Below are positions 19,762 to 28,517 of a stretch of 64,000 nucleotides of DNA, piece by piece. A model generated the notes under the pieces. The model was given only the letters and a program-made list of their open reading frames with translations, was not told where the DNA came from and did not search any database. The stretch is taken from the NCBI GenBank assembly GCA_000955875.1, contig JYOE01000015.1, positions 746 through 64,745 of the forward strand, in the 5' to 3' direction. Within the stretch, counting starts at the first letter, position 1. Each line of letters begins with the position of its first letter. The stretch comes from Terrabacter sp. 28. GTDB lineage: Bacteria; Actinomycetota; Actinomycetes; Actinomycetales; Dermatophilaceae. The position numbers and the translations under genes were made by a program.

Positions 19762-20920
19762 AGGCGTCGCGGTGTGCGGGGCCGGAGGCGGTCACCGTGA
19801 AGGACTGCGGCGCGGTGAAACCCGCGTCGGCGAACGCCACCTCGATGGCCGACGCGACGGTGTCGGCGTCGTGGGCCGGGACGATGGCGATGCACGACCC
19901 GCCGAACCCTCCGCCGGTCATCCGGGCGCCGAGCGCCCCGTGGGTACGGGCCGTCTCGGTGGCGACGTCGAGCTCCTCGCACGACACCTCGTAGTCGTCG
20001 CGCAAGGAGGCGTGCGAGGCGTCGAACAGGCGACCGACCTCGCGGAGGTCGTCGGACTCGAGGGCGCGGACCGCGGCCTCCACGCGCTCGATCTCCGTGA
20101 CGACGTGGCGCACTCGGCGGCGCACCTCGTCGGAGTCGAGTCGCGCGAGCGCATCGTCGAGCCCCGACGGGTCGATCTCACGCAACGTGTCGACACCGAG
20201 CTCGCGGGCGGCCTGCTCGCACGCCTCCCGCCGGGCGGCGTACTGGCCGTCCACGAGGGCGTGCTCGGCGCGGGTGTCGGTGACGAGCAGCACGTGCCCC
20301 TCGCCGCCGAGGTCGAACGGCACCTGGCGGGTGTCGCCCGAGCGACAGTCGAGCAGCAGCGCCGACCGCTCGTCGCAGAGCAGCGACGCCGACTGGTCCA
20401 TGCCACCGGTGGGTGCGCCCGCGATGGTGTTCTCCGCCTCGACGCAGCGCGCCGCGAGGCGGGCCCGGCCCTCCGCCGACTCGAGCAGCCCGAGCGCGAA
20501 GAGGTCGCTGGCCGCAGCGGCCACGGCGCACTCGAGGGCGGCCGAGCTGGAGAGCCCCGCCCCGAGCGGCACCGTCGAGTCGACGAGGACGTCGAGGCCG
20601 CCGACCTCGTGGCCCTCCTTCGCGAGAGCCCACAGCACGCCGGCGACGTACGCGCTCCAGCCGCCGGGGCGCTCGGGCGAGATCTCGTCGAGCGATACCT
20701 CGACGAGCCCGTCCTGCTGCGCCGACGCCATGCGGAGCACGCCGTCGTCGCGACGGGACACGGCGGCATACGTTCTCTGCGGCAAGGCGATCGGCAGGCA
20801 CAGGCCACCGTTGTAGTCGGTGTGCTCACCGATGAGGTTGACCCTGCCGGGCGCCGACCAGACGCCGGTCGGGGCCGCGCCGAAGGTGTGCTCGAACGCT
20901 GCCGTCAGCTCGTCGATCAC
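19760..20920 (-). CDS. galK: Galactokinase
   Basis: A 386-residue GHMP kinase that phosphorylates galactose at C1, the first committed Leloir step. The family signature GRVNLIGEHTDYNGG is at about 25-39, the ATP loop VPLGAGLSSSAALE at about 118-131, and the C-terminal GHMP motif is GARMTGGGFGGSC. Length is normal. It is last in the operon GH42, DeoR, galT, galK; its ATG overlaps the galT stop by 4 nt. Confidence 0.96.
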   Translation of the reverse strand: MIDELTAAFEHTFGAAPTGVWSAPGRVNLIGEHTDYNGGLCLPIALPQRTYAAVSRRDDGVLRMASAQQDGLVEVSLDEISPERPGGWSAYVAGVLWALAKEGHEVGGLDVLVDSTVPLGAGLSSSAALECAVAAAASDLFALGLLESAEGRARLAARCVEAENTIAGAPTGGMDQSASLLCDERSALLLDCRSGDTRQVPFDLGGEGHVLLVTDTRAEHALVDGQYAARREACEQAARELGVDTLREIDPSGLDDALARLDSDEVRRRVRHVVTEIERVEAAVRALESDDLREVGRLFDASHASLRDDYEVSCEELDVATETARTHGALGARMTGGGFGGSCIAIVPAHDADTVASAIEVAFADAGFTAPQSFTVTASGPAHRDA

Positions 20921-22056
20921 GACGCCACCTCGCGCAGTCGGGCCGCCGCCCGCTCGGGTGCGACGTCGTTGACCCAGCCACCGACGCCCGACTCGGAGCC
21001 GGCGAGGTACTTCAGCCGGCCCGGTCCGCGGAGCACTGACATCAGCTGCAGGTGCAGGCGCGACACGTCACGACCCGTCTTGGCCGGGGCCTGCTGCCAC
21101 GCCGCGATGTAGGGCAGCGTGACCGGCGACCCGTCCTCGGCGACGTAGTAGCGGTCGAGCCGGCCGAGCAGGTCGCGGTAGACGACGGCGAGCTCGTCGC
21201 GCTCCTCGTCGTCGAGCGCCACGAGGTCGGGCACGTCGCGGTGCGGTGCGAGGTGCACCTCGACGGGCCAGCGGGCCGCGAAGGGCACGTAGGCCGTCCA
21301 GTGCTTGCCCGAGATGACCACCCTGGAGCCGTCGGCCTGCTCGGCGGCGAGGATGTCGGCCCCGAGCAGCCGGCCGGTGCGCTCGTGGTGGCGGCGGGCC
21401 GCCTCGAGCAGCGCCTTGGTGCGGTCGGGCACGTAGGGGTAGGCGTAGATCTGGCCGTGCGGGTGCGGGAGCGTCACGCCGATCTCACGGCCGCGGTTCT
21501 CGAACGCGAAGACCTGCTCCACCTCGGGGATGGCGCCGAGCGCCTCGGTGCGCTGCGCCCACGTGTCGATGACCGTGCGCACCCGTTCGACGGGCAGGTC
21601 CTTGAACGACGCCTCGTGGTCGCTCGTGAAGCAGACGACCTCACAGCGCCCGACGGCAGGGCGGGTCCCGAAGATGCCGGACGGGTCGGGCACGTCGGCG
21701 CCGAGTGAGGTGACGGCATAGGACGGGAAGCGGTTCTCGAAGACGACGACCTGGTAGTCGCTCTCGGGGATCTCCGACGGCACCGAGCCGTGCCCGGCGG
21801 GGCACAGCGGGCACTCGTCCTTGGGCGGCATGAAGGTGCGGTGCTGGCGGTGCGCTGCGACGGCGACCCAGTCGTCGACCAGGGCGTCGTGGCGCACCTC
21901 GCCCGACTGCACCCGCGGCTCCACCGGACGCTGGTCGTCCGCCGTGCGCTCGGGGGTGCCCGGCTCGTCGACGTAGATGATCTCGCGGCCGTCGGCGAGG
22001 TGCCTCGTCGTCATGCGGCTCCTCGTGCTGCTCGGGGCGCGGCTCGGGGTGGTCAT
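20917..22056 (-). CDS. galT: Galactose-1-phosphate uridylyltransferase
   Basis: A 379-residue enzyme that exchanges UMP between UDP-glucose and galactose-1-phosphate. The zinc pair is in DECPLCPAG (about 85), the Asn in VFENRFP, and the active-site HPHGQIYAYP (nucleophile His) at about 190-200; a later HLQLMSVLR holds further metal ligands. The ATG at 22056 overlaps the DeoR stop by 4 nt. An internal ATG 14 codons later is an alternative. galE is not in this window. Confidence 0.95.
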   Translation of the reverse strand: MTTPSRAPSSTRSRMTTRHLADGREIIYVDEPGTPERTADDQRPVEPRVQSGEVRHDALVDDWVAVAAHRQHRTFMPPKDECPLCPAGHGSVPSEIPESDYQVVVFENRFPSYAVTSLGADVPDPSGIFGTRPAVGRCEVVCFTSDHEASFKDLPVERVRTVIDTWAQRTEALGAIPEVEQVFAFENRGREIGVTLPHPHGQIYAYPYVPDRTKALLEAARRHHERTGRLLGADILAAEQADGSRVVISGKHWTAYVPFAARWPVEVHLAPHRDVPDLVALDDEERDELAVVYRDLLGRLDRYYVAEDGSPVTLPYIAAWQQAPAKTGRDVSRLHLQLMSVLRGPGRLKYLAGSESGVGGWVNDVAPERAAARLREVAS

Positions 22057-22832
22057 GATGCCTCCACGGTCTCGAGGGAGCCGACCGACTCGCGCAGGGT
22101 CTCGCGGGCCCGTCCGGGCAGCCCCACGTCGGTGACGAACAGGTCGACCTCGGTGAGGTCGGCGAAGGTGCTGAGGCCCACGGTGCCCCACTTCGACGAG
22201 TCGGCGAGCACGCAGACGTGCCGGGCGGACGAGACGAGCGCCCGGTTGGTCTCGGACTCGACGAGGTTCGGGGTGGTCAGGCCGCTGCGGTCGTCGACGC
22301 CGTGGGCGCCGAGGAAGAGCAGGTCGACGTGGAGCGAGCGCAGCGCCGCGACGGCGACGGGTCCGACGAGCGCGTCGGACGGCGTGCGCACGCCGCCGGT
22401 GAGGATGACGGTCTGGCCGGGAGCGCCGGACTCGTGGAGCAGCTGCGCGACGGGCACGGAGTTCGTGACGACGGTCAGCTGCGGCACGTCCTTGACGGCG
22501 CGGGCCAGCTCGTACGTCGTGGTGCCGGCCGAGATCCCGATCGCGCTGCCGGCCTCGACACGCCGAGCTGCGGCCCTGGCGATCGCCTGCTTCTGCGCGA
22601 GCTGGAGCAGCGACTTGGCGGAGAACCCGGGCTCCTCGCTGCTCCGCGAGTCGTTGAGGGCGAGCGCACCGCCGTGCACGCGCTCGAGGAGCCCGTCGCT
22701 CGACAGCCGTTCGATGTCGCGGCGGATCGTCATGTCGGAGACGCCCAGGCGTTCGACGAGGTCGGAGACCTTGACCGCCCCCGACTCCTCGACGAGCTCG
22801 AGGATGACCGAGCGGCGTTGACTGGCAAGCAT
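22053..22832 (-). CDS. DeoR/GlpR-family transcriptional regulator of the galactoside operon
   Basis: A 259-residue repressor. The N-terminal helix-turn-helix (about 1-55) has the family pattern SDMTIRRDIERLSSDGLLERVHGGA. The C-terminal DeoR sensor domain resembles phosphosugar isomerases (ISAGTTTYELA, TNSVPVAQLL) and binds a phosphorylated sugar, here plausibly galactose-1-phosphate. The ATG has AGGAG upstream and lies 2 nt after the GH42 stop. The paired TGTTCGAAA sites in the divergent control region are its likely operators; that link is inferred. Confidence 0.92.
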   Translation of the reverse strand: MLASQRRSVILELVEESGAVKVSDLVERLGVSDMTIRRDIERLSSDGLLERVHGGALALNDSRSSEEPGFSAKSLLQLAQKQAIARAAARRVEAGSAIGISAGTTTYELARAVKDVPQLTVVTNSVPVAQLLHESGAPGQTVILTGGVRTPSDALVGPVAVAALRSLHVDLLFLGAHGVDDRSGLTTPNLVESETNRALVSSARHVCVLADSSKWGTVGLSTFADLTEVDLFVTDVGLPGRARETLRESVGSLETVEAS

Positions 22833-22834
22833 GT

Positions 22835-24829
22835 TCACTCCTGCCTGATGACGGCGGTGGCGCCGGCGGCGAGCCGGACGGAGCCGTCGACGACGGCCCC
22901 GGTGACGAGGTCGTACCCACTGGTCGACACGACCTGCTCGACGTCGGTGTGGTTGAGCAGGAAGAGCCAGGACCGCGAGCCGTCGCTGCGCCGGACCGCC
23001 TCGACACCACGGGGGAGGCCTGCCACGGCCGGGTCGACGGAGGCTGCTGCCAGGACGTTGTCGAGCAGCCGCCCGAGGGTGGCGTCGTCCGGCAGCGTGC
23101 TGAGGTACCAGGCAGCGCCACCGCCGTCGACGTCGCGACGCGTGACCGCGGGTCGTCCCGCGAGGGGCCCGGCGGCATACGTGGTCAGCACCTCGGTGCC
23201 CTCGAGCGCCGTGACGTCCTCGCTCCACCACGTCCCCGTCCCGTCGGCGAGGGCGACCTCGCCACCGGGACCCAGCGGGAAGAACTCCTCGACCCTCACG
23301 CCGAGCAGGTCGCGGAACGCGCCGGGGTAGCCGCCGAGGCGCACGTGGTCGTTCTCGTCGCTGATGCCGGAGAAGTACGTGACGACGACCTGGGCGCCTG
23401 CCTCCGCGGCAGCGGCCACGGCGGCTGCGTGCGCGTCGGTGACGAGGTAGAGCTGCGGCACCACCACCACGGAGTATGCCGTCAGGTCGGCCGACGGGTG
23501 CACGACGTCAGCCGTGACGCCGCGGTCGTGGAGCAGGCGGTGGATCGTGGACGCCGCCTGCAGCGCGTCGAGCTCGGAGCTCGGCATGCACGGGCCCTCC
23601 GCGGCCCAGATCGCCTGGTAGTCATGGAGAACCGCGACCCTGGCCTCGACGCGGCTGCCGACGAGCTCACCGAGACGGCCGGCGATGCGGCCGAGCTCCT
23701 CGACCTCGCGGAACCGGGCGCTGTCGGCGCCGGCGTGGGGCACGACCGCGCTGTGGAACTTCTCGGACCCGGCCCGGGACTGGCGCCACTGGAACCAGCC
23801 GATGGTGTCGGCACCGCGCGCGACGTGGGCGACGGCGTCGCGGATCGTCTGCCCGGGAGCCTTGGCGTGGTTGGTCGGCTGCCAGTTCACGGCGCTCGTC
23901 GAGTGCTCCATGAGCATCCACGGCGCGCCGCCGGCGAGGCCGCGGGTCAGGTCACCGCTGTACGCGAGCTCGGACCGCGGGTGCTTGAGGGCGTCGACGA
24001 TGTAGTGGTCGGTGCTGACGACGTCGACCAGCGGGGTCCACTGCGAGTAGTCGAGGTGGCGGAAGTGGTCGAGCGTCATGAAGTTCGTCGTCACGGGAAC
24101 GCCCGGCGACAGCTCGGCGAGCACGCTCGTCTCGGCCCGCAGGTGGTCGAGCAGCGCATCGGAGGAGAAGCGCTTGTAGTCGAGCACGTGGGTCGGGTTG
24201 TTGAAGGTCGTCGAACGGCGCGGCGGCAGCACCTGGTCCCACGCCGTGTAGCGCTGGCTCCAGAAGGCCGTCCCCCAGGCGTCGTTGAGCGCGTCGAGGC
24301 TCGTGTAGCGGCGCTCGAGCCAGGTGCGGAAGTGGCGCGCGCACTCGTCGCAGTAGCAGGGCAGGTTGTGGCACGCGTACTCGTTGGAGACGTGCCACAT
24401 CGCCAGCGCCGGGTGCTCGTGGTAGCGCGTCGCCATCTGCCGGGTCAGGGCGACGGCGTACTCGCGGAAGACCGGCGACGTGGGGCACCACGCCTGCCGG
24501 CTGCCCGGCCACAGCGTGTGGCCGTCGACGTCGACGGGCAGGATCTCGGGGTGCGCGGCCGAGAGCCACGGGGGAGGGGTGGCCGTAGCGGTCGCGAGGT
24601 CGACGGCGATGCCACCCGCGTGCAGCTTGTCCATGATGGTGTCGAGCCACTCGAACTCGTACTCGCCCTTGGCGGGCTCGAGCCAGCTCCACGAGAAGAT
24701 CCCGAGGCTGACGAACGAGATGTTCGCGCGCTGCATGAGCTCCACGTCCTCGTCCCACACGGATCGGGGCCACTGCTCGGGGTTGTAGTCGCCACCGAGT
24801 GCGAGGGTCTTCGTCGGCCATGAACGCAT
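22835..24829 (-). CDS. Beta-galactosidase, glycoside hydrolase family 42
   Basis: A 664-residue intracellular GH42 enzyme releasing galactose from lactose or galacto-oligosaccharides. Catalytic Glu150 (WHVSNEYAC) is the acid/base and Glu308 (WMLMEHSTS) the nucleophile. A structural zinc site is formed by Cys115, Cys158, Cys160 and Cys163. A trimerisation domain (about 385-590) and a small C-terminal beta domain follow. There is no signal peptide, so substrate arrives through the divergent ABC importer. The ATG has no ribosome site and sits 7 nt from a plausible -10 box, so the transcript may be leaderless. Confidence 0.95.
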   Translation of the reverse strand: MRSWPTKTLALGGDYNPEQWPRSVWDEDVELMQRANISFVSLGIFSWSWLEPAKGEYEFEWLDTIMDKLHAGGIAVDLATATATPPPWLSAAHPEILPVDVDGHTLWPGSRQAWCPTSPVFREYAVALTRQMATRYHEHPALAMWHVSNEYACHNLPCYCDECARHFRTWLERRYTSLDALNDAWGTAFWSQRYTAWDQVLPPRRSTTFNNPTHVLDYKRFSSDALLDHLRAETSVLAELSPGVPVTTNFMTLDHFRHLDYSQWTPLVDVVSTDHYIVDALKHPRSELAYSGDLTRGLAGGAPWMLMEHSTSAVNWQPTNHAKAPGQTIRDAVAHVARGADTIGWFQWRQSRAGSEKFHSAVVPHAGADSARFREVEELGRIAGRLGELVGSRVEARVAVLHDYQAIWAAEGPCMPSSELDALQAASTIHRLLHDRGVTADVVHPSADLTAYSVVVVPQLYLVTDAHAAAVAAAAEAGAQVVVTYFSGISDENDHVRLGGYPGAFRDLLGVRVEEFFPLGPGGEVALADGTGTWWSEDVTALEGTEVLTTYAAGPLAGRPAVTRRDVDGGGAAWYLSTLPDDATLGRLLDNVLAAASVDPAVAGLPRGVEAVRRSDGSRSWLFLLNHTDVEQVVSTSGYDLVTGAVVDGSVRLAAGATAVIRQE

Positions 24830-24836
24830 GGCACAC

Positions 24837-24866
24837 AGAGTGTCGGCCCGCGACGCCCGATGTCAA
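24837..24866 (-). promoter_or_regulatory. Promoter of the GH42-deoR-galT-galK operon, probably leaderless
   Basis: Minus strand: TTGACA (24866-24861), 18-bp spacer, CACTCT (24842-24837), then 7 nt to the ATG. Initiation would fall on or next to the start codon, and no Shine-Dalgarno sequence is present. Leaderless mRNAs are common in actinobacteria. A TGTTCGAAA site abuts the -35 box. Confidence 0.6.
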
Positions 24867-24869
24867 CAA

Positions 24870-24878
24870 TTTCGAACA
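24870..24878 (-). promoter_or_regulatory. Putative DeoR operator TGTTCGAAA, GH42 side
   Basis: TGTTCGAAA read toward the GH42 gene is followed directly by the related TTGTTGACA, which contains the -35 box. The identical 9-mer in the opposite orientation lies at 25112-25120 before the importer gene. DeoR/GlpR-family regulators often bind TGTTCG-containing repeats. Binding by the DeoR protein encoded here is inferred. Confidence 0.55.
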
Positions 24879-24968
24879 CCCCGACCCGCGACCGATCTGG
24901 TCGTGCCCAGAGGCGGGTTGCGCCTGATTGGGGCCCTTCGTCCTGGTCGGGCGTGCTCCTCGAATCCC

Positions 24969-24984
24969 TTTACAACGGTGTAAA
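24969..24984. promoter_or_regulatory. 16-bp dyad TTTACAACGGTGTAAA, LacI-family-like
   Basis: Perfect 6-bp arms TTTACA/TGTAAA flank ACGG, giving an even-length dyad with a central CG, the usual shape of LacI-family operators. It lies between the two divergent promoters. No LacI-type gene is in the window, so a regulator encoded elsewhere, perhaps a global sugar repressor, would have to bind it. Confidence 0.5.
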
Positions 24985-25051
24985 ACTGCACGTCAGACAG
25001 CTTTTCGGGGTCTCGGTTCCATCTCGGATGCCGCGACCCTGAACCGATCCC

Positions 25052-25080
25052 TTGACACGGCGCTGTCCAGTGGACATCCT
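25052..25080 (+). promoter_or_regulatory. Promoter of the sugar ABC importer with internal palindrome
   Basis: TTGACA (25052-25057), 17-bp spacer, CATCCT (25075-25080). The spacer ends with the perfect 13-bp palindrome TGTCCA-G-TGGACA (25064-25076), which overlaps the first bases of the -10 box. That is a position where a bound repressor would block initiation. The family of the protein binding this palindrome is unclear. Confidence 0.6.
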
Positions 25081-25111
25081 CTGTTTGTTGTTGGAGGTTT
25101 CTGGTCGGCAT

Positions 25112-25120
25112 TGTTCGAAA
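25112..25120 (+). promoter_or_regulatory. Putative DeoR operator TGTTCGAAA, importer side
   Basis: Exact inverted copy of the site at 24870-24878, facing the importer genes and downstream of their promoter, so a bound repressor could act as a roadblock. The related stretch TGTTTGTTG lies about 30 bp upstream. Confidence 0.55.
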
Positions 25121-25165
25121 CCGTCACCTCCGGCACATCCCGGCACTGTGTCAAAGGAGACCGCA

Positions 25166-26587
25166 ATGATCCACCCCCGCCGTGGGCCCTCACCGGCCCA
25201 GCAGGTGACCCCGTCCACCCCCCGAGGCCGCCGCCGCGTCGTGCGACTTGCGGCCCTTCTCGTCGCGCCTGCCATGCTCGCCGCGGCGTGCTCCAGCAGC
25301 AGCGGATCCGACTCCGGCTCGACGGGCGCGGGCGCGGGCGCCGGCGGCCAGACCAGCGCGGCAGCCTGCGCACCCACGGGTGGCAAGGTCTCGCTCCAGT
25401 TCTGGACCTGGGTCCCCGGCATGGACGCGGTCGTGGCCAAGTGGAACGCCAAGAACCCCGACATCCAGGTGGCGGTCAAGAACACGCCGGCCGGCAACGC
25501 CGGTACGTACCAGAACATGTTCAACTCGCTCAAGGCCGGAACAGCCCCCGACCTCGGCCAGGTCGAGTACGACACGCTGTCGAGCTTCCGCCTGCAGGAC
25601 GGTCTCAAGGACATCAGCGGCTGCCCGGGTGTCTCCGACGCCAAGGCCAACTTCGTCGACTGGTCCTGGGCCCAGGCCCAGGTCGGCGGACCCGGCGTCT
25701 ACGCCATCCCGCAGGACACCGGCCCCATGGCGCTCTTCTACCGCAAGGACATCTTCGAGGCCAACGGCATCTCCGTCCCCACGACGTGGGACGAGTACGC
25801 GGCCGCAGCGGCCAAGCTCAAGGCCAAGGGCATCGCCATCACGCACTTCCCGCAGCAGGACGCGAACTGGTTCGACGGCCTGCTCTGGCAGGCGGGCGCG
25901 AAGCTCTTCGACACCTCGGGTGACCAGGTCAAGGTCTCGCTGACCGACGCCAAGGCCAAGCAGGTCGCCGACTACTGGCAGAAGCTGATCGACGGCAAGC
26001 TCGTCGCGACCAACCTCCAGGGCTTCTCGCCCGACCTCTACAAGGCCTGGAACGAGGGCAAGGTCGCGACCTGGATCTCGGCGGCCTGGGGCTACTCGAC
26101 GATCCGCGACAACGCCAAGGCCACCGCCGGCAAGTGGGCCGTGGCGCCCATGCCGCAGTGGAGCGCAGGCAGCAAGGCAGCGGGCAACTGGGGCGGTTCG
26201 ACGACCGCCGTCCTCTCCTCGAGCAAGCACCCTGCCGAGGCCGCCAAGTTCGCCCTGTGGCTCAACAGCGACCCCGAGGCGCTGGCCCTCGCCAACGAGA
26301 AGGGCGGCCTCTACCCCGCCAACAAGGCCGGCCTTGAGCTGCCCGCCCTCACGAAGGGCGTGGACTTCTACGGCGGCCAGAAGGTGTTCGACGTGTTCAA
26401 GGAGGCCTCCGGCAACGTCGACACCAACTTCACCTGGGGCCCGATCATGACCGACACCAACCGGTTCCTCAGCGACGGGTTCACCAAGGCGCTCAACGGC
26501 CAGGGCACCCTCGGCCAGACGCTGGACACCGCCCAGACGCAGACCGTGTCCGCTCTCAAGTCGCAGGGCATCAACGTCGCCCCGTGA
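25166..26587 (+). CDS. Sugar ABC transporter substrate-binding lipoprotein
   Basis: A 473-residue extracellular solute-binding protein of the MalE-like family (SBP_bac_1). A long basic N-terminus and hydrophobic stretch end in the lipobox LAAAC with the lipidated Cys at residue 42, followed by a Ser/Gly-rich linker and the two-lobe binding domain (LQFWTWVPGMDAVVAKWN onward). The ATG at 25166 has AAAGGAGA upstream; the longer frame has no ribosome site. By context it binds a galactoside (lactose, melibiose, raffinose or galactan oligomers). First gene of the importer operon. Confidence 0.93.
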   Translation: MIHPRRGPSPAQQVTPSTPRGRRRVVRLAALLVAPAMLAAACSSSSGSDSGSTGAGAGAGGQTSAAACAPTGGKVSLQFWTWVPGMDAVVAKWNAKNPDIQVAVKNTPAGNAGTYQNMFNSLKAGTAPDLGQVEYDTLSSFRLQDGLKDISGCPGVSDAKANFVDWSWAQAQVGGPGVYAIPQDTGPMALFYRKDIFEANGISVPTTWDEYAAAAAKLKAKGIAITHFPQQDANWFDGLLWQAGAKLFDTSGDQVKVSLTDAKAKQVADYWQKLIDGKLVATNLQGFSPDLYKAWNEGKVATWISAAWGYSTIRDNAKATAGKWAVAPMPQWSAGSKAAGNWGGSTTAVLSSSKHPAEAAKFALWLNSDPEALALANEKGGLYPANKAGLELPALTKGVDFYGGQKVFDVFKEASGNVDTNFTWGPIMTDTNRFLSDGFTKALNGQGTLGQTLDTAQTQTVSALKSQGINVAP

Positions 26588-26663
26588 CCGCCCGGCCGTG
26601 GGCGTCGCTCCGGCGGCGCCCACGGCCCCGCGCCCCTTCTCTCGAGCGTGACCGGAGGCTCCC

Positions 26664-27626
26664 ATGTCCACCCCGTCAGCAACCGACGCCATCGAGACCG
26701 GCAGCGGTGACCGAACACCAGCCCGACTGGAGACCGACCCGGGCAAGGCGCGGCAGCGCCGTCCATGGCTCTGGTTCCTGCTGCCCTTCCTCGTGCCCTT
26801 CGTGCTCTTCTACCTGCTGCCCATCGGGTACGCGGTCTACCAGAGCCTCTTCAAGATCCAGCGGACCGGCGGCCTGTTCGGCAAGAGCGAGCAGGTCTTC
26901 GCCGGGTTCGCCCAGTACGCCGACGTCTTCGCCGACGAGACCTTCCGGCAGGGTGTGCTCCGCGTCCTGCTCTTCGGCATCGTCCAGGTGCCGGTGATGC
27001 TCGGGCTCGCCCTCCTCACGGCGCTGCTGCTCGACTCCGCGGTGGCGCGCCTCAAGCGCTTCTTCCGCATCGCGTTCTTCGTGCCGTACGGCATACCCGG
27101 GGTCATCGCGGCACTGATGTGGGCCTTCCTCTACAGCCCGCAGCTCTCGCCGATCGTCTCGTTGCTCAACGACGTCGGCACCGCTCCCGACTTCCTCGGC
27201 AGCAGCCTCATCCTGTGGTCCATGGCGAACGTCACGACGTGGACCTACACGGGCTACAACATGCTCATCATCTTCGCCGCGTTGCAGGCGCTGCCCCAGG
27301 AGATCTTCGAGGCGAGCCGCATCGACGGGGCCGGAGGCGTCCGGACGGCGGTGTCGATCAAGATCCCGCTCGTCTTCCCGGCGCTGGTGCTGACGACGGT
27401 GTTCTCCATCATCGGAACCCTCCAGCTGTTCACCGAGCCGGTCGTCTTCCAGACCATCTCGACGAACGTGACCAGCGGCTACACGCCGAACATGCAGGCG
27501 TATGCCGTCGCCGCCTCGAACAACTACTCCTTCTCCGCAGCCCTGTCGGTCGTGCTCGCCGTGGCGACCTTCATCCTGTCCTTCGGGTTCCTGCGGTTCA
27601 CCCAGCGACGAGGGGAGGCGCTGTGA
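26664..27626 (+). CDS. Sugar ABC transporter permease, MalF type
   Basis: A 320-residue membrane protein with six predicted helices after a 35-residue cytoplasmic tail. The EAA loop EASRIDGAGGVRTAVSIKIPL (about residues 214-234) contacts the ATPase. It pairs with the next permease, whose GTG start overlaps its TGA. No ATPase gene is nearby; actinobacterial sugar importers of this class usually share a general MsiK-type ATPase encoded elsewhere. Confidence 0.93.
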   Translation: MSTPSATDAIETGSGDRTPARLETDPGKARQRRPWLWFLLPFLVPFVLFYLLPIGYAVYQSLFKIQRTGGLFGKSEQVFAGFAQYADVFADETFRQGVLRVLLFGIVQVPVMLGLALLTALLLDSAVARLKRFFRIAFFVPYGIPGVIAALMWAFLYSPQLSPIVSLLNDVGTAPDFLGSSLILWSMANVTTWTYTGYNMLIIFAALQALPQEIFEASRIDGAGGVRTAVSIKIPLVFPALVLTTVFSIIGTLQLFTEPVVFQTISTNVTSGYTPNMQAYAVAASNNYSFSAALSVVLAVATFILSFGFLRFTQRRGEAL

Positions 27627-28513
27627 GCGCTTCGACGCACACCGGTTCCCGACCAGCCAGCACGCGCGGTCCGCGTGAGGTCTCCCGGCTCTCGGTCGTC
27701 ATCGCCATGGTCTTCCTCGTGGCGCTCGCCGTGTACTTCCTGCTGCCGGTCTACTGGCTCGTCGTCAACGCGACGAAGACCCAGAGCGACCTCGTGACGA
27801 GCAACGGCTTCTGGTTCGCCGACTGGGCGCTGTGGGACAACCTCAAGGGACTCTTCACGCGCGACGACGGCGTCTTCATCCGCTGGGTCCTCAACTCGGT
27901 GCTGTACGCCGGCATCGGCGCCGCGGTCGGCACGCTCCTGGCGGCCATGGCCGGGTTCGCCCTCGCCAAGTACCGTTTCCGCGGTCGCGAGGCGATCTTC
28001 TCGGTGATCCTCGGGGGCGTCCTCGTGCCGGCGACCGCCCTGGCACTGCCGCTCTTCCTGCTGTTTGCGAAGGCGTCGCAGACCGACACCATCTGGGCGG
28101 TGTTCCTCCCGAGCATCGTGAGCCCGTTCGGCGTCTACCTGTCGCGCATCTTCGCGGCGTCGGCGGTGCCGGACGAGATCATCGAGGCGGCCCGCATCGA
28201 CGGGGCGACCGAGCGGCGCATCTTCTTCGGCATCGCCGCGCGGCTCATGGCCCCGGCTCTCGTGACGATCTTCCTGTTCCAGTTCATCGCCATCTGGAAC
28301 AACTTCCTCCTGCCGAGGGTCATGCTCAACGACGCGAAGCTGTACCCGCTGACCTACGGGCTCTTCTACTGGCAGACGCAGATCTCGCGCGACCCGCAGC
28401 TGCAGACGCTCGTCATCGTCGGGTCCCTCGTGTCGGTGGTGCCGCTCATCGTGGTCTTCCTCAGCCTCCAGCGGTTCTGGCAGGCCGGCCTGGCTGCCGG
28501 GTCCGTCAAGTAG
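27623..28513 (+). CDS. Sugar ABC transporter permease, MalG type
   Basis: A 296-residue protein with six predicted helices and the EAA loop EAARIDGATERRIFFGIAARL (about 190-210). The GTG start overlaps the stop of the MalF-type gene by 4 nt (GTGA). The MalG-like C-terminus ends FWQAGLAAGSVK. It forms the membrane channel with the preceding permease. Its stop is 4 bp from that of the convergent AraC gene. Confidence 0.93.
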   Translation: MSASTHTGSRPASTRGPREVSRLSVVIAMVFLVALAVYFLLPVYWLVVNATKTQSDLVTSNGFWFADWALWDNLKGLFTRDDGVFIRWVLNSVLYAGIGAAVGTLLAAMAGFALAKYRFRGREAIFSVILGGVLVPATALALPLFLLFAKASQTDTIWAVFLPSIVSPFGVYLSRIFAASAVPDEIIEAARIDGATERRIFFGIAARLMAPALVTIFLFQFIAIWNNFLLPRVMLNDAKLYPLTYGLFYWQTQISRDPQLQTLVIVGSLVSVVPLIVVFLSLQRFWQAGLAAGSVK

Positions 28514-28517
28514 GTCG

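Larger units (their letters stand above)
24830..25165. promoter_or_regulatory. 336-bp divergent control region of the galactoside island
   Basis: This is the longest non-coding stretch in the window and is noticeably more AT-rich than its surroundings. It holds two outward-facing promoters, two oppositely oriented TGTTCGAAA sites, a 16-bp dyad with a central CG, and a 13-bp palindrome inside one promoter, each listed separately. No small gene or RNA is evident. Several regulators, or one regulator at several sites, probably integrate here. Confidence 0.75.
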
